64,000 nt of DNA, taken from Jaltomata sinuosa. Lineage: Eukaryota; Streptophyta; Magnoliopsida; Solanales; Solanaceae. Below are positions 13,201-26,539 of this stretch, one piece after another. The position numbers and the translations under genes were made by a program. Numbering within the stretch: the stretch's first letter is position 1; every line of letters begins with the position of its first letter. The stretch is from NCBI GenBank assembly GCA_003996215.1, contig QJPP01000286.1:744001-808000 (forward strand), in the 5' to 3' direction. The notes under the pieces are model-generated. The model made no database searches. It saw nothing but the letters and a program-made list of their open reading frames with translations, and was not told the DNA's origin.

Positions 13201-14119
13201 TGCGGTCTTTCTGAGAAATTGGAGGGGCGAGTGAAGAGCGTGTGAATGTTTTGAGAGAATATATGAGCGTAAGTGTGCGTATAGGTGTTTATGTTTGCTG
13301 ATGGAGGGAGTATATAGGAGTTGGGCTCGGGTCAGGGCAATTTGGAGTGGGCTGGGAAAAAAGAAAATGAGCCATCGGGTTGGCATTGCTGGCCCAGACC
13401 ACTGGCAGATATAAGGGGTTATAAGGGTGGTTTAGAATATGCAAAATGTGGCCAATTAAGTTTTAAGGAATAGCCATATCAGGAGCAATTCGGCTAGGAT
13501 TTAAATAGTTTATAGGATTTAGGCTAGAATAGGAATAAAAATGAATTAATTAAAATTAATCACCTGAGCCTCTTTAAACTTACACAAATTGAAATAATTA
13601 TCATGTTTAAAGCATAATTACCTCATTTTAAAATTGATTTATTCAATTAATCTCTCGTTTGAATTAATTTGAAGGAAAATCAAACGTTTAATCTTTTAAA
13701 AGAATTTTCTTATGAAATTAAACTCTAAAATAGTTCTTTAAGTAATCTTATATAAATTTCACGTAATTAAAAATGAAAGATGAAAATTATTACTCAGAAC
13801 TATTAGAAAGCTTATTTGGAAAATGTTTTATCCCTTTTTACAAAACAATTAATCTTTTAATTTGAAGGAAAATCAAACGTTTAATCTTTTAAAAGAATTT
13901 TCTTATGAAATTAAACTCTAAAATAGTTCTTTAAGTAATCTTATATAAATTTCACGTAATTAAAAATGAAAGATGAAAATTATTACTCAGAACTATTAGA
14001 AAGCTTATTTGAAAATGTTTTATCCCTTTTTACAAAACAATTATTTCAAATATTGTTTAAAAATTCAAAAAGGCCCAAGATTAATTCGTAATGTGGCGAA
14101 CAAAAATTGGGTGTCAACA
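10255..14119 (-). repeat. Tat/Ogre-like LTR, minus strand (left boundary approximate)
   Basis: Read on the minus strand it begins TGTTGACACCCAATTTTTG at 14,119 and runs to a block containing AAGTGGCGACTC (about 10,259-10,275). I associate both segments with long plant Tat/Ogre-type LTRs. In between, minus-strand TATATACTCC at about 13,305 followed by a CT-rich leader looks like the LTR promoter. No gag or pol seen next to it, so it may be a solo LTR. The class is from memory of family features, not a search. Confidence 0.55.
13666..14044. repeat. Direct tandem duplication, two copies of 193 bp
   Basis: The stretch beginning AATTTGAAGGAAAATCAAAC at 13,666 recurs at 13,859, nearly identical apart from about one base, up to about 14,044. 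It lies at the start of the minus-strand LTR and is a recent local duplication. Confidence 0.93.
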
Positions 14120-14125
14120 ATGATT

Positions 14126-14692
14126 TATGCCCATAGTTCTCTCTCATATCATTCTTTTCTATACTTATTATTTCAGTTTCATACTTATGTTATATCGTAT
14201 TCTTTTCTTGTCATTTTCATACAGTGCATTCTATGTACTTACCCATTCGGCGTTACATTATTTTATGATGTAGACACAGGTACTCATGCACGTGCTCGGA
14301 TACTTCATTTAAGTTTTATCATTTCAGCTTTGGGTAAGCCTTCTCTATTTCTAGAGGGCTTGGTCTGTAGAGTAGTTCAGTAGTGTATGTTATTTAAATA
14401 AAGGTTGACTAGGGGCCTTGTTCGGGTAGTTAATAATAAGGTATTTAGTTTAGAGACTTCATAGATAAATAGCAGTCAGTCAAGTGAAGACATGTATTCA
14501 GTTTATGTATTGATTCCTATGTCATTTTTCTAAAAATATATTAATGAATAAAACGTCATTCTTTTGAATGATTTCCATGTATTCTACTTATGTTAGTGTA
14601 TGCTCATGTATCATGCCATATTATGGGTATGCTCGAGCTATCTATGGCATCAAATGTCGGTCACACCCAAGATGTAAGCTCGGGGCATGACA
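14126..14692 (+). repeat. Truncated gypsy LTR 3' end
   Basis: The order ACACAGGTACTCATG, AGGGGCCTTGT, GTCGGTCACACCCAAG and CTCGGGGCATGACA resembles the last part of Del/Tekay-type LTRs, such as the one ending at 59,331. No LTR start and no primer-binding site, so it is a fragment. Confidence 0.6.
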
Positions 14693-14699
14693 GCTTAAC

Positions 14700-15060
14700 A
14701 AATTTTTCACATAAAGAAAATGTTCTAACTATTGTCAATAAGGCAAACGTTCAGGACAATGAATCTGCAGAATTGACCAGAAGTTTTACCTTATAGGCCA
14801 AAGGTAGAACTTAGATATGTTGCTCATAGACATAAGTTTTAACTTTTGCCCATAATGCAGATGCTTAAGATATTTTAAGACAATGAACCTGCTCAATTGA
14901 CCAGATGTTCTGTCTTGTAGGTAAAACTTAGAACTTTGGTATGTTTCTCATCAGACATAAGTTTTAACTTTTGCCCATAAGGCAGATGTTCAGAACATGT
15001 CAAGACAGTGAACCTATTCCATTGACCATAACTTATGTTTTATAGCAAACACTAAAACTT
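14700..15060. repeat. Short tandem repeat, three diverged copies of ~115-125 bp
   Basis: The motif AACTTTTGCCCATAANGCAG followed by ATGTTCAG, GACAATGAACCTGC and ATTGACCAGA occurs at about 14,727 (diverged), 14,841 and 14,966. The region is the left flank of the insertion at 15,125. Confidence 0.7.
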
Positions 15061-15124
15061 ATTAAGCGAGGACAAAAGTTTAAGACCAGATATTATAGAG
15101 GATAAAAATTTAAGACCGAATTAT

Positions 15125-17657
15125 TGTCACAGCCTAATTTCTCAGGTCATGATGGCACCTACAACCCCATGTAGGAAAACCAATCCCCATAGCCTAGAAT
15201 GGTTAGTAGTGGGCTACTAATGGAGTGAACCACGTACAAGAAAGAGTAATAAGCGGAAGAATGTAAATAAAACATAAAAAGAGAGGGAAACTCAAAATAT
15301 ATATACGGAAGCTAAACCATCCCACGAGCTGGTGTCATAGTATAGAAGCCACTACTAAAGGTACAAAGTACAAGAGGCTACAAAATAAGAATATACAACT
15401 GTCTCTGAATAGCAAAAGAAGAGATAAAATTCAAGCCCCGGTCGTTAGGAGCTCACCCTAAGTCTCAGATGGCCAAAAGTTGCACGAGTCTGCACGATCA
15501 ACGGCAATATCTCACACTAGGATCTACACCAGGAAGATACAGAAGTGTAGTATGATCATCAATTGCAAAGCAACAGGTACCCAGTAGGCATCATAGGCCG
15601 ACTGAGCATATATAAGATATAAAAGCAGTAAATAACAGATAAGAAAGAAGTAGCCACAGAAGCAAATAGAGGAAAATACACGAAAAGCTATCAACAGATA
15701 GAAGACAAGGAGAAATAAATATACTATGCTAGCCATAGATATATATCACAGAACGCAAGTGAAAGAGCAGAGAACACACCTGGATCCTTGCAACAACAAT
15801 ATTTATATACAAGGAGCTTAAGAACAAGGCGGTATACAGGTAACCTCAAATAAAAGGGAAAGAAGGAAAGCAACATGCACAATCATGCTAATAGTATAAT
15901 TCACAAGGTAAGGATGATCAAATAATAACCCACAAATAGCTATAATATGAATAAGTACTACAATAAGAGCGAGTAAACTAATCTACCTACAGTTCCAACG
16001 GGCGTCCATACACCCGAGGAACATATACAAGTGAAGGCAAACCCTCCGACATCCCATACTACCGGAGCATAAACTCAACAAACATCAAACAAGGGTGGAA
16101 TCGTACACATAATGAATGATATGATGTGATATGCTCAGGTGTGCTAGTGGTACCGTATGCACCTCCTCTAGTGCCCGTAGGCCCAGTAGGCAGGATCCAT
16201 AGAAAGATTCCCCCATATACCTCTACTCCACCGTATACCTCTCCTCCGGCATTCGCATCTCACAGCACCTGATCTAGATTGGCAAGGACCATGGAGGTCT
16301 CCGCGACCCCATACAAAATCTCAGAAATCCCAAGATGAATGCTCCGGATCTATCCGGGTCTGAAATTAGTAAATGAAGAATGTCTAGTGCTCAGCTCAGC
16401 CGAGTCTAGTATCGCCTCAAAATCAGTGTGAAAACCATTATATACTCTCTTTTATCTAAAGAAAATCCATAAAACCAGTTAAAATTTGTTCATAGCCATT
16501 TATAACAGAAAACGAGCCCTAGAGGCCATGCAAGATTTAGAAGACTGGTGATAGTTAGGCCCGCAACCATAATAGTAGTAAATAAACGTAGAAAACCCTT
16601 TTGCATGATAATGATGATATGCTCAAATACAATCAACAGCCCAACGGCTCACAATCAACCTACCAGCCCTGCACAGGCTCAATCCGCTCTACAGCACAGA
16701 TAACCAGCTTATAATCATAAATCAATGTCCGAGACTCATGGATATTTTTGAAATCCAACCGTCTATGGTCCAAAGGTGAAGACAAAGGCAACACAGGACC
16801 ACAAGGGTAATACTACAAAATGAGATCAAGTACTAAAGCCAACGTAGGAAAATAAGACGGATAGGAAGAAAACGAATAAAGTATAGGGTGCTAACCTAGT
16901 AACCCAACCCAAAGATGCTAGATAGTACAATTATCTTCTATATACACAAAGTCTAACGTGGGTAGGCCGTAACCTACCTAACATCCGATGATAAGCTGCT
17001 GGAAAGCCAAATCTCGATCCTAAACTGCTCCGAGAAGCCCTGAATAGAAATCACACTATCAAGAATGTAATCTATGCATTAAAACAAAACTAATGACACC
17101 CATATTGCTAATAATTTAGTCGGGTCAAAATTCAGGTCAAAAGCAGGCCCAAAGGCTTCGTAACCCAAAACTGAAAACAAAAATTACCACGATATTTCCA
17201 ACATCGCCAGGAACACATGCTCAAAAATTGAGCAAGATTCATGAAGGAAAAAGATCTAAACAACCCCTACTAAGCCAAGAATCAAAAAGGAAATTAAAAG
17301 GGAAAATTATGGAATTTAAAGGAGAAAACTTACCAATTGAAGTTCAGAAAATGATCACGGATAAGAATTGATCGCCCTAGCACTTTATAATAAGATCCCA
17401 CAGAGAAATGGATCTTGAGCTCAAGCGGAAATGGAGTAAAATCATTTTTGGGAAGTTTAAAATAAAAATGAAGAAGAAGGCAAGAATATAAGTTGCCAGC
17501 CGATGCCTAGGCGCATGCGGCCAGGCACATGCACACGCCAAGAGCAAGCGGAGTCCAGGCCAAATGGCATGCCAGTGCGCACGATAGAGGGAGTACCTGA
17601 AGGCTCATTACAGTACAAAGAAGGCAAAATGCAGGAATGACTAGAAGGGTAATTACA
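15125..17657 (-). repeat. 3' LTR of element 3 (shortened by deletion)
   Basis: On the + strand it starts TGTCACAGCCTAATTTCTCA and ends GGGTAATTACA, so the LTR reads TGTAATTACCC...TGTGACA on the minus strand. It is about 860 bp shorter than its partner, mainly because the right-LTR segment from about 25,412 to 26,195 is missing here. The deletion junction at 17,586-17,607 holds a patch copied from nearby internal DNA. Confidence 0.88.
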
Positions 17658-17763
17658 TCATCCACTACTAAAAATGACTTTCGTCCTCGAAAGTCAAGAA
17701 AGAGGGAATACCTGAAGGCTCAAACAGTTGCGGATATTGAGCCTGCATCACTCTCTCAGTCTC

Positions 17764-20700
17764 TCAGGTAGCCTCTTTGAGTGGATGGTGTCTCCACTGA
17801 ACCTTAACCACAAGAATCTCTCTAGACCTCAATCTCCTGACATCACTGGTTAGAATGGCTACCAGCTCCTTAATAAAGGTCAAACTCTCATCCAACTGCA
17901 CTGAATCCCACTGCAACACATGCGACTCATCTATCACATAATGCCTCAACATCGATACATGGAAGACTAGATGCATAGCTGAAAACATCGGAGGCAAAGC
18001 TTACAAATAAGGAATGCTACCAACCCTCTGAAGGATCTCAAATGGCCCAATATACCTAGGGCTAAGCTTTCCCCGCTCATCACGCCCTTCATGGAAGATA
18101 CATGAAGAAATACCAGTTCACCAACACCAAACTCTAAGGCATAAAGTCTACGATATGCGTAGCTCTTCTGCCTACTCTGGGCTGCTCGAAGTCTATCCTA
18201 AATCACCCAGAGTCGGTCTAAGGAATCACGAAGTAAGTTTGTACTCTGCACCCTGGACTCCAAATCATCAAACCAACCCACTGGCAATCTGCAATGCTTA
18301 CCATACAATGCCTCAAAAGGTGTCATGCCAATACTTCAGTGATAACTATTATTATACGCAAACACTGCCAAAGGCACATACTGATCCCATGAACCTCCAA
18401 AGTCAAGAATACAGTCCCGTAACATATCCTCCAAGACCTCGATAGTCCTTTTGGACTGGCCATCTGTCTGAGGGTAGACTGTTGTGCTAAGTTGAACCTC
18501 TGTACCCATATCTTGCTGAATAGTCCTTCAGAACTGAGAGGTAAACTGAGTTCCACGGTCTGAAATGATAGAAGCTAGAACCCCATGCAAACGAACCACC
18601 TCATGAAGATAAATCTTGGCCAACCTCTCTGTACTATAGGAAGAATGAACTGGCAAGAATTATGCAGACTTAGTCAGCCTATCAACAATAACCCAAATAA
18701 AGTCAAACCCTCGAGACGTGCATGGAAACCGGGCTATGAAGTCCATAGTGATCTCTTCCCACTTCCACTCTCTTTCCACTTCCACTCAGGAATGGGAAGT
18801 CTCTGCATCAATCCACCAGGTCTCATGTGCTTGAACTTAACCTGCTGATAGTTCAAGCACCGAAATATAAACTCCGCTATGTCTCTTTTCATACCACTCC
18901 ACTAGTAAAGCTATCTCAAATCTCTATACATCTTAGTTGCGCTCGGATGGATGGAATATCTGGAATAATGAGCCTCATGGAGAATCAACTGAATCAAATC
19001 CCTAACTCTCAAAACACAAAGGCGACTGTTAAATCTCAGAACACCATCAGAATCTAAAGTAGCCCTGCTGGCCTCACCCCATACAACCTGATCGCGAGTA
19101 TCACACAACTGTTGATCCTGAAACTAACTCTGCTAAATCTGGTCAACCAGAGTAAAACAAACCTCAACACTGGTAATAACTCTAGTAGGATCTAACAAAT
19201 CAAGCCCAACCAAATGGTTAGCCAAGGATTGGATGTCTAAGGCTAATGGTCGCTCCAAAAATGAAAGAGAAGCCAAGCTTCCCATACTCACCGCCTTCCG
19301 GCTCAAGGCATCCGCTACCACATTTGCCTTGCCTAAATGGTACAAAATAGTGATGTTGTAGTCCTTTAGTAACTTAACCCATCTTTGCTGCCTAGAGTTC
19401 AGATCTCGCTGACTCGTGATGTACTAAAGACTATGGTGGTTGGTGTAAATCTCACAATGAACTCCATATAAGTAGTGCCTCCAGATCTTGAACGCGAAGA
19501 CTACCGCCACTAACTCCAAGTTATGAGTAGGGTAGTTGCACTCGTGAACCTTTAACTGCCTCGAGGCATATGCTATCACATGACCCCGCAGCATCAACAC
19601 ACAACTAAGACCAACTGACAAAGCATCACAATACACTAAGAAACCCTGACCCTCAACTGGCAATGTCAACACCGGAGCTGAAGTCAATAAGGCCTTAAGC
19701 CTCTAAAAACTATCCTCACACTGATTCGACCACTGAAATGGAACATCCTTTCTAGTCAGCCTAGTCAGAGGTGATGCTATGGAAGAAAATCCCTCAACAA
19801 ACTGCCTGTAATACCCTACCAACCCAACAAACCTGCAAATCTCGGTATGAGTAGTAGGCCTTGGCCAATCACGAATGGTTGTAATCTTTCCTAGGTTCAT
19901 TCTAGTCCCATCCTTAGACACCACGTGTTCTAGGAATTCCACTGAATCAAGTCAAAACTCACACTTTGAGAACTTTCCATAAAGCCGATGATCTCTCAAA
20001 GTCTAGAGTACGGTCCTCAAATGTTGCTCATGCTCCTCTACACTCCGTGAGTATATCAATATGTCATTGATGAAGACTATCACAAACAAATCCAAGTACG
20101 GCTTGAGAACCCTGTGCATCAAGTCCATGAAAGCTACGGGGGCATTAGTCAACCCAAAATACATCACCAAGAACTCATAAAGGCCATAACGTGTCCTAAA
20201 TGCTGTCTTAGGGATGTCTTCCGCCCTAATCCTAAACTAGTGGTAGCCTGACCTCAGATCTATCTTAGAAAACATGGCCGAACCCTAGAGCTGATGAAAC
20301 AAGTCAACTATACGCGGCATCGGATACCTGTTCTTTATTGTCACCTTATTTAGTTGTCGATAATCAATACACATCCGCATTGGCCCATTCTTCTTCTTCA
20401 CAAATAAAACTGGAGCACCCCAAGGCGACACATGCAGTCTAATGAAACCCTTAGCTAATAAGTCCTGAAGCTGAACCTTAAGCTCCTTCAACTCAGTTGG
20501 AGTCATACAATACGGAGTAATGGAAATGGGACTGGTGCCCGACTCTAACTCAATGACAAATTTTATGTCATGCTCAGGTGGAAGGCCTGGCAAGTCGGTC
20601 AAAAGCACATCTAAGAACTCCTTAACCATAGGGACTGACTCAGGAGCAGAAGAAGTGTCGGTGCTAACATCCTGGACATATGCTAGATAAGCCAAACACC

Positions 20701-21111
20701 AATGAAAAAATAACTTCCTAGCCTGAAGACAAGAAATTATCCCAGATAGTGCGCGACTAATAGAACCCTGCCACACAACTAGGGATACACCAGGTACGAC
20801 TATGGTAACGATCTTGGCATAACAACCAAAACCACTCGATGAGGGGATAACCAGTCCATGCCCAGAATCACATCAAAATCTAGCATATCTAAAACCATCA
20901 AGTTAGCCCAAGCCTCACGACCACCAACAGCTATCAAAAAGGATCTAACAACCCGATCAACTACTAAAGAATCGCTTACCAGGGTAGCAACAGATACAAG
21001 AACAGATAGTGGCTCACTAGCCAACCCCAAACAAGGAACAAAGTAGGCAGATACATATGAACATGAAGTTTTGGGATCAAATAATCCTAAAAGCTGACTG
21101 GCGGCAGACAA
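17764..21111 (-). pseudogene. pol region of element 3 (PR-RT-RH-IN-chromodomain), broken
   Basis: Minus strand, in order: protease at about 21,080 (LFDPKTSCSYV, where the usual D-S/P-G-A turn is lost); RT 20,776-19,700 (CIDYRQLNKVTIKN), whose catalytic box near 20,070 reads FINDIL, an Asp to Asn change; RNase H 19,687-19,300 (YCDALSVGLSCVL, HNLELVAVVF, VADALSRK); integrase 19,100-18,100, with MDFI and ISDRGTQFTSQF intact but the catalytic Glu replaced by Lys (DGQSKRTIE, about 18,455); and a chromodomain-like end at 17,997-17,760 (EILVVKVQWRHHPLKEAT, then a stop). Many stops. Confidence 0.9.
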
Positions 21112-21126
21112 AAATTATACTTCTGA

Positions 21127-22647
21127 TCACCGCATCCGAGGCCTCTGCCTCCAGTCTATCAGGGACCGCATAGAACTGACATTGACTACCTGACATTGAC
21201 TACCACCTGACCGACCTCCATCCCGACCACTTATCCTGCCACAATGAGCACCACCTCTACCCTGGAAACCACCTTCTCTGACTGGTGGTTGCACTGCTCT
21301 CAGAGGCTGAGCCGATTGGGCGGTTGGCTGAACTATACCCCACTGGGGGCACTCTCTGGCATAGTGACCAATGATACCACACTCATAGCACGGCCCTAAC
21401 GCCCACCTATTGAGATGAACTGGCCGAATCAGAATGGCCACCACGACTTGATGCCCTAAATATTGTACCCCTCGACGGCTGTCCACTATGACTCTGATCA
21501 AATGGATGCCCAACTGAAGTCTGAACTGGCCGGCTAGACTTGCCCTGATACTGCTGTGGCTGATACACTCGACCTCACTGACCTAAACTTCTATCATCGA
21601 AGCGAGAACCACTGAATTGCCCTGATGATGTGGCCTCGTATCTTTATCCCCAAGGTCGTGACAAATGCAAATCATCCATGGTGCAGACATGGCCTGTTAT
21701 AGCCTAAAATGGTCGCCCGCTAGCAACTAGCATGTCAGTAGTCTGTCGAAGCTTGGTCTTTAATTCCCAAATGAACTGATGAACCCTATCTAGCTCTGTA
21801 GGAATGATCATAGCCCCAAATGGAGCCAACTAGTAAAAATGGGTCTTATATTCAACCACGGACATAGATCCCTGCATCAATTTGGTAAACTGCTCTCTAC
21901 GATGCTCACGGTCACTCTGAGGCAAGAACTTGGCCATAAAGGCCTCATAGAACTCTCTCCAAGTCAACTGAGAAGACTGGGATAGTCTGCAAGTTACCTG
22001 GGCCCTCCACCAAAGCTTAGCTGGGCCCTTCAGCTGATAAGTAGTATAACCAACCCCATGAGTATCCAATAAACCAAGATGATGAAGCATCTCCTTCCAA
22101 GTAAAAATGAAGTCATAAGCATCCTGTCCGGGTAAACCGAAGAACCTCGGCGGAGACAATCTCTGAAACTGTCCCAAAGCCTTCTGCTCCAACTCTGTCA
22201 AAACTGGGTGAGGAGTAAGAGGCTGAGCAACTATGGGCACTGACTGAACCTGTGCACGGGGAGCCATAGTAGCAGGTTGCGCTCCTGAGCTCTAAGCACC
22301 AAGGCTTCCCCCTAAGTAAATGTTTGTGCTATATCTGAAGGGTGACCCCCAACTATACCAAATAACTGAAGAAGTAAACCCTGAATATCTGATGAAGGAG
22401 CTGTGATTGGTGCTGATGCAGATGCTGGTACTAGCCCTAGTGGCACCTAGGCTGCTCCCTGGTCCACAGGCTGCAGATCCAGAACTGACTCAGGATCAAA
22501 CTCGACCTCAAGAGCTCTAGCTGGTGCCACTGCTCGGGCACGTCGTCGACCCCTACCTTTACGACTACCCCGACCCCTAGCTGGAGTTAGATGTGTTGGT
22601 GTCGAAGGCTCACCCTCGTCCACTGCTGAAGATCTTATACGAGCCAT
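21127..22647 (-). pseudogene. gag region of element 3, broken
   Basis: The likely start is the ATG at 22,647 (MARIRSSAVDEGEP, then a basic RGRGSRKGRGRRRAR tract). The gag core lies at 22,267-21,830 (FQRLSPPRFFGLPGQD, AKLWWRAQV, WREFYEAFMAKFLP) and a zinc knuckle CYECGIIGHYARECP near 21,385. The fragments are in different frames with stops between, so no full Gag can be made. Confidence 0.85.
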
Positions 22648-22843
22648 CGCGGAAGATGAAGAAGAATAAATGAGATTTCCTGGAAACTATATAGGATAAG
22701 ACGCACAATATAGAAGCAATAAAGAGCAATGTTTCCTAAAATGCCACTATAGCCTCCCGAAGATAGGGTACGGATGTCTCCGCCCTGATCTGCAGGACTC
22801 TACTAGACATTGGCTCATATATCGATGACACCGATAAACTTAG

Positions 22844-22856
22844 GCTCTGATACCAA
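22844..22856 (-). other. Primer-binding site of element 3
   Basis: On the minus strand TTGGTATCAGAGC lies just after the LTR end. It is complementary to the 3' end of plant initiator methionine tRNA, the usual primer for these elements. Confidence 0.85.
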
Positions 22857-22858
22857 GC

Positions 22859-25800
22859 TATCACGACCTGATTTCTCAGGTCATGATAGCACCTACAACC
22901 CCCTATAGGCAAAACAATCCTCATAGCCCGGGATGGTTAGTAATGGGCTACTAATAGAGCGAAGAATGCACAAGAAAGAGTAATAAGCAGAAGAATGTAA
23001 ATAAGACATAAAAAGAGAGGACAACCTGAACTTTATATATATATATATATACACGGAAGCTAAACCATCCCACGATCCCACGACCTGGTGTCATAGTATA
23101 AAAGTCACTACTAAAGGTGCAGAGTACAAGAGGGTACAAAATAAGAATATACAACTGTCTCTAAATAGTAAAAGAGTACATAGAGAAAACGAAGAGATAA
23201 AAGCCAAGCCCCGGTCATCAGGAGCTCACCCTAAGTCTCGAAAGGCCAAAAGTCGCACGAGTCTTCACCGATCAACGTCGATAGCTCACACTAGGATCTG
23301 CACCAGAAAGATGCAGAAGTGTAGTATGAGCATCAATTGCAAAGCAATGGGTACGCAGTAGGTATCATAGGCCGACTGAACATATATAAGATATAAAAGA
23401 AGCAAATAGTAGATAGGAAAGAAGTAGTCACAGAAGCAAACAGAGAAAAATACACGGAAGCTATCAACAGATAGAAGACAAGGAGAAACAAGTATACCAT
23501 GCTAGCCACAGAAGATATATATCACAGAACGCAGGTGAAAGAGCAGAGAACACACCTGGATCTTTGCAACAACAATATTTATATACAGGGAGTTTAAGAA
23601 CAAGGTGGTATATTGGTAACCTCAAATAAAAGGGAAAGAAGGAAAGCAACATGCATAATCATGCTAACAGTATAATTCACAAGGTAAGGATGATCGAACA
23701 ATAACCCACAAGTAGCTATAATATGAACAAGTACTACAATAGGAGCGAGTAAACTAATCTACCTACAGTCCCAATGGGCGCCCATGCACACGAGGAACAC
23801 ATACAAGTGAAGACAAACCCTCCGACATCCATACTACCGGAGCGTACACTCAACAAATAGTAAACAAGGGTGGAACCATACACATAATGAATGATATAAT
23901 GTGATATGCTCAGGTGTGCTAGTGGTACCGTATGCACCTCTTCCGGTGCCCATAGGCCCAGTAGGCAGGATCTATGGAAGGATTCTCTCGTATACCTCTA
24001 CTCCACCGTATATCCTTCCTCCGGCACTCGCAGCTCGTAGCCTCTGGTCTGGATCGACAAGGTTCATAGAGGTCTCCGCGACCCCATACAAAATCTCAGA
24101 AATCCCAAAATGAATGCCCAGGGTATATCCGGGTCTAAAATCAGTAAATCTCAGAATCTCGATTTGAGTACCCAGAGTCTATTCGGGTCTAAAATTAGTA
24201 AATGAAATATGTCTAGCGCTTGGCTCAACCGAGTCTAGTATCGCCTCAAAATCACTGTGAAAAGCATCATATACTCTCTTTTATCTAAAGAAAATCCATA
24301 AAACCAGTTAAAATCCATTCATAGCCATTTATAACAGAAAACGGGCCCTCGAGGCCATGCCAGATTTAAAAAACTGGTGACAGTTAGGCCCGTAGCCATA
24401 ATAGTAGTAAATCAATGCAGAAAACTCTTTTGCATGATAATAATGATATGCTCAAATACAATCAATAGCCCAACGGCTCACAATCAACCTATTGGCCCTA
24501 CATAGGCTCAATCTGCTCTACAACACAAATAACCATCTCATAATTGTAAATCAATGTCCGGGACTCATAGACATTTCTCAAATCCCACCATCTATGGTTC
24601 AAAGGAGAAGACAAAAATCACACAAGGCCACAAAGGTAATACTACAAAATGAGATCAAGTACTAAAGCCAACGTAGAAAAATAAGACAGACAAGAAGAAA
24701 GCGGATAAAGTCTGGGGTGCCAACCTAGTAACCCAACCCAAAGATGCTAGATAGTATAATTATCTTCTATATATGCAAAGTCTAAGGTAGATAAGCCATA
24801 ACCTACCTAGCGTCTCACGAAAAGCTGATGGGAAGCCAAAGCCCGAGCCCGAACTGCTTCAAGAAGCCCCGAATAGAAATCACACTATCAAGAATGTAAT
24901 CTATGTGTTAAAACAAAGCTAACGATACTCATATTGCTAATAATTTAGCCGGGTCAAAATCCAAATTAAAAGCAGGCCCATGGGCTCCGCAACTCGAAAC
25001 CAGAAATAACAATTGCCATGATATTTCTAATATCGCCAGGAACACATTGCTCAAAATTTGAGCTAGATTCATGAAGGATAAAGGCCTAAACAACCCCTAC
25101 TAAGCCAAGAATCAAAGAGAGAATTAAAAGGGAAAATTACAGAATTTAAAGGAGGAAACTTACCAATTGAAGTCGACAAAATGATTACGGACAAGAATTG
25201 ATCACCCCAGCACTTTATAATAAGCTCCCACAGAGAAATGGAGCTTTGGCTCAAGAGAAAATGGAGTAAAATCGTGTTGGGGAAGTTTAAATTAAAAATA
25301 AAAAAGAAGGCAAGAATATAAGTTGTCAGTCGATGCCTAGGCGCATGCTGCCATGCGCACGCGCACGCCAAGGGCAGGTGAAGGCCAAGCAACGCGGCAT
25401 GCCAATGCGCACGCGGCCTGGCCACTGCGCGTGCGGCACGTGCACGCTGCTTGCCTATCGCGTAGGCGATATGCAAGGAGGGAGGGCCGGTTGGCCGACT
25501 GTGCACATACAGCCTGCCCACGCGTGGGTGATGGCTTGGTTGGTGCTGCAACAGCCACCAGCAACCAACAACATGGCCAACACAAAAGTGTTCTCGGATG
25601 GACCCTCGGGATACAACTGGGGTCCCGCGAATGTAAATAAACTATGCTACTCAACTAAAAATGGTATTTAGAACTCAATGGAATCGATGAAATTTCCAAC
25701 GGAGGTTGATTTAACAAAAAGTGAGCCCCACACCCAAAACTAACCTTTGGCCAACCTTTCCAAAATGAAACTCAATGGCCCAAAATAAGTTCGGAAGCTC

Positions 25801-26249
25801 GGGAGCCGAACCAAAGGTCCCTCTATCCCAACATCGATATTACGGAGCTAACAACGCTGACAAAATTTTCATCCGAGGCCGTCTTCTCATAATATTGACC
25901 AAAGTCAAACTTCCAAGCCCACTGGTCTGAAATCACAGAAAAGGAGATAAAACTAAACCAAAAGCTCCCAAACCCCGATCAAGGGTCCAACTAGACTAAA
26001 ATCCATGCTCCAGAGTTAATGGAACCATCAGAATTTGATTCCGAGCATGTTTGCTAAGAATGTTGACTAAAATCAGTGATTTCCTAAGTTAAAGCTCTAA
26101 AACAGGAAAATGACCATAACGACCTAACGAACGGCCCAGGCACCGAACCACTAGTCTCAGCAAGTCATAAATGACTTGGGACCGCTGCAGGCAAGCTCTA
26201 ACAGTACAAAGCAGGCAAAAATACAGGAATGATCGAAAGGGTCATTATA
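22859..26249 (-). repeat. 5' LTR of element 3
   Basis: Aligns by eye with 15,125-17,657 over most of its length. It keeps a ~780-bp block (about 25,412-26,195) that the other LTR has lost, and carries an extra ~60-bp duplication around 24,140-24,200 and an (AT)n run at 23,034-23,051. The GC-rich CGCAC stretch at 25,340-25,530 gives long overlapping open frames on both strands, but none resembles a protein family. Confidence 0.88.
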
Positions 26250-26539
26250 ATTTTTAAAAGATAGAAATTCAAGACCGAACACTTTAAGGGATACTAAGTG
26301 TAATTTTCTCACCTAGTGTTGAATTATTATTTTGGATTATATTTTTCTTGCAAGTTATAATTTGATCTCTTATTCGTACTTTAGAATATCAGTTTAGTTG
26401 TTTGAATTTATGTTTGTGTTTCATTTTAGAATATTATTTTTTTGCGAGAGTATTATTTCTTCACAATTAAATGAGTTACAAAATTTATACTTTTTATTTT
26501 ATTAGTAAAGTAATTTTGTTTTGATATTTCTTAGAGATA

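Larger units (their letters stand above)
15125..26249 (-). mobile_element. Complete but decayed Ty3/gypsy retrotransposon (element 3, minus strand)
   Basis: Two related LTRs (15,125-17,657 and 22,859-26,249) flank gag and pol, all on the minus strand, with a primer-binding site next to the right LTR. The five bases outside each LTR are ATTAT and ATTTT, a possible decayed target duplication. Pol order is PR-RT-RH-IN with a chromodomain-like end, so it belongs to the Del/Tekay type but has LTRs unlike elements 1 and 2. The LTRs differ at many positions and in length, and key catalytic residues are lost, so it looks old. Confidence 0.9.

Noticed and set aside
13018..13386. Minus-strand 122-codon open frame with a serine run
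   Set aside because: Lies at the promoter and leader of a Tat/Ogre-like LTR; low complexity and no family resemblance.
25069..25671. Long overlapping open frames on both strands in GC-rich DNA
   Set aside because: Inside the element 3 LTR; composed of CGCAC-rich repeats, with frames open on both strands, which is a composition effect.
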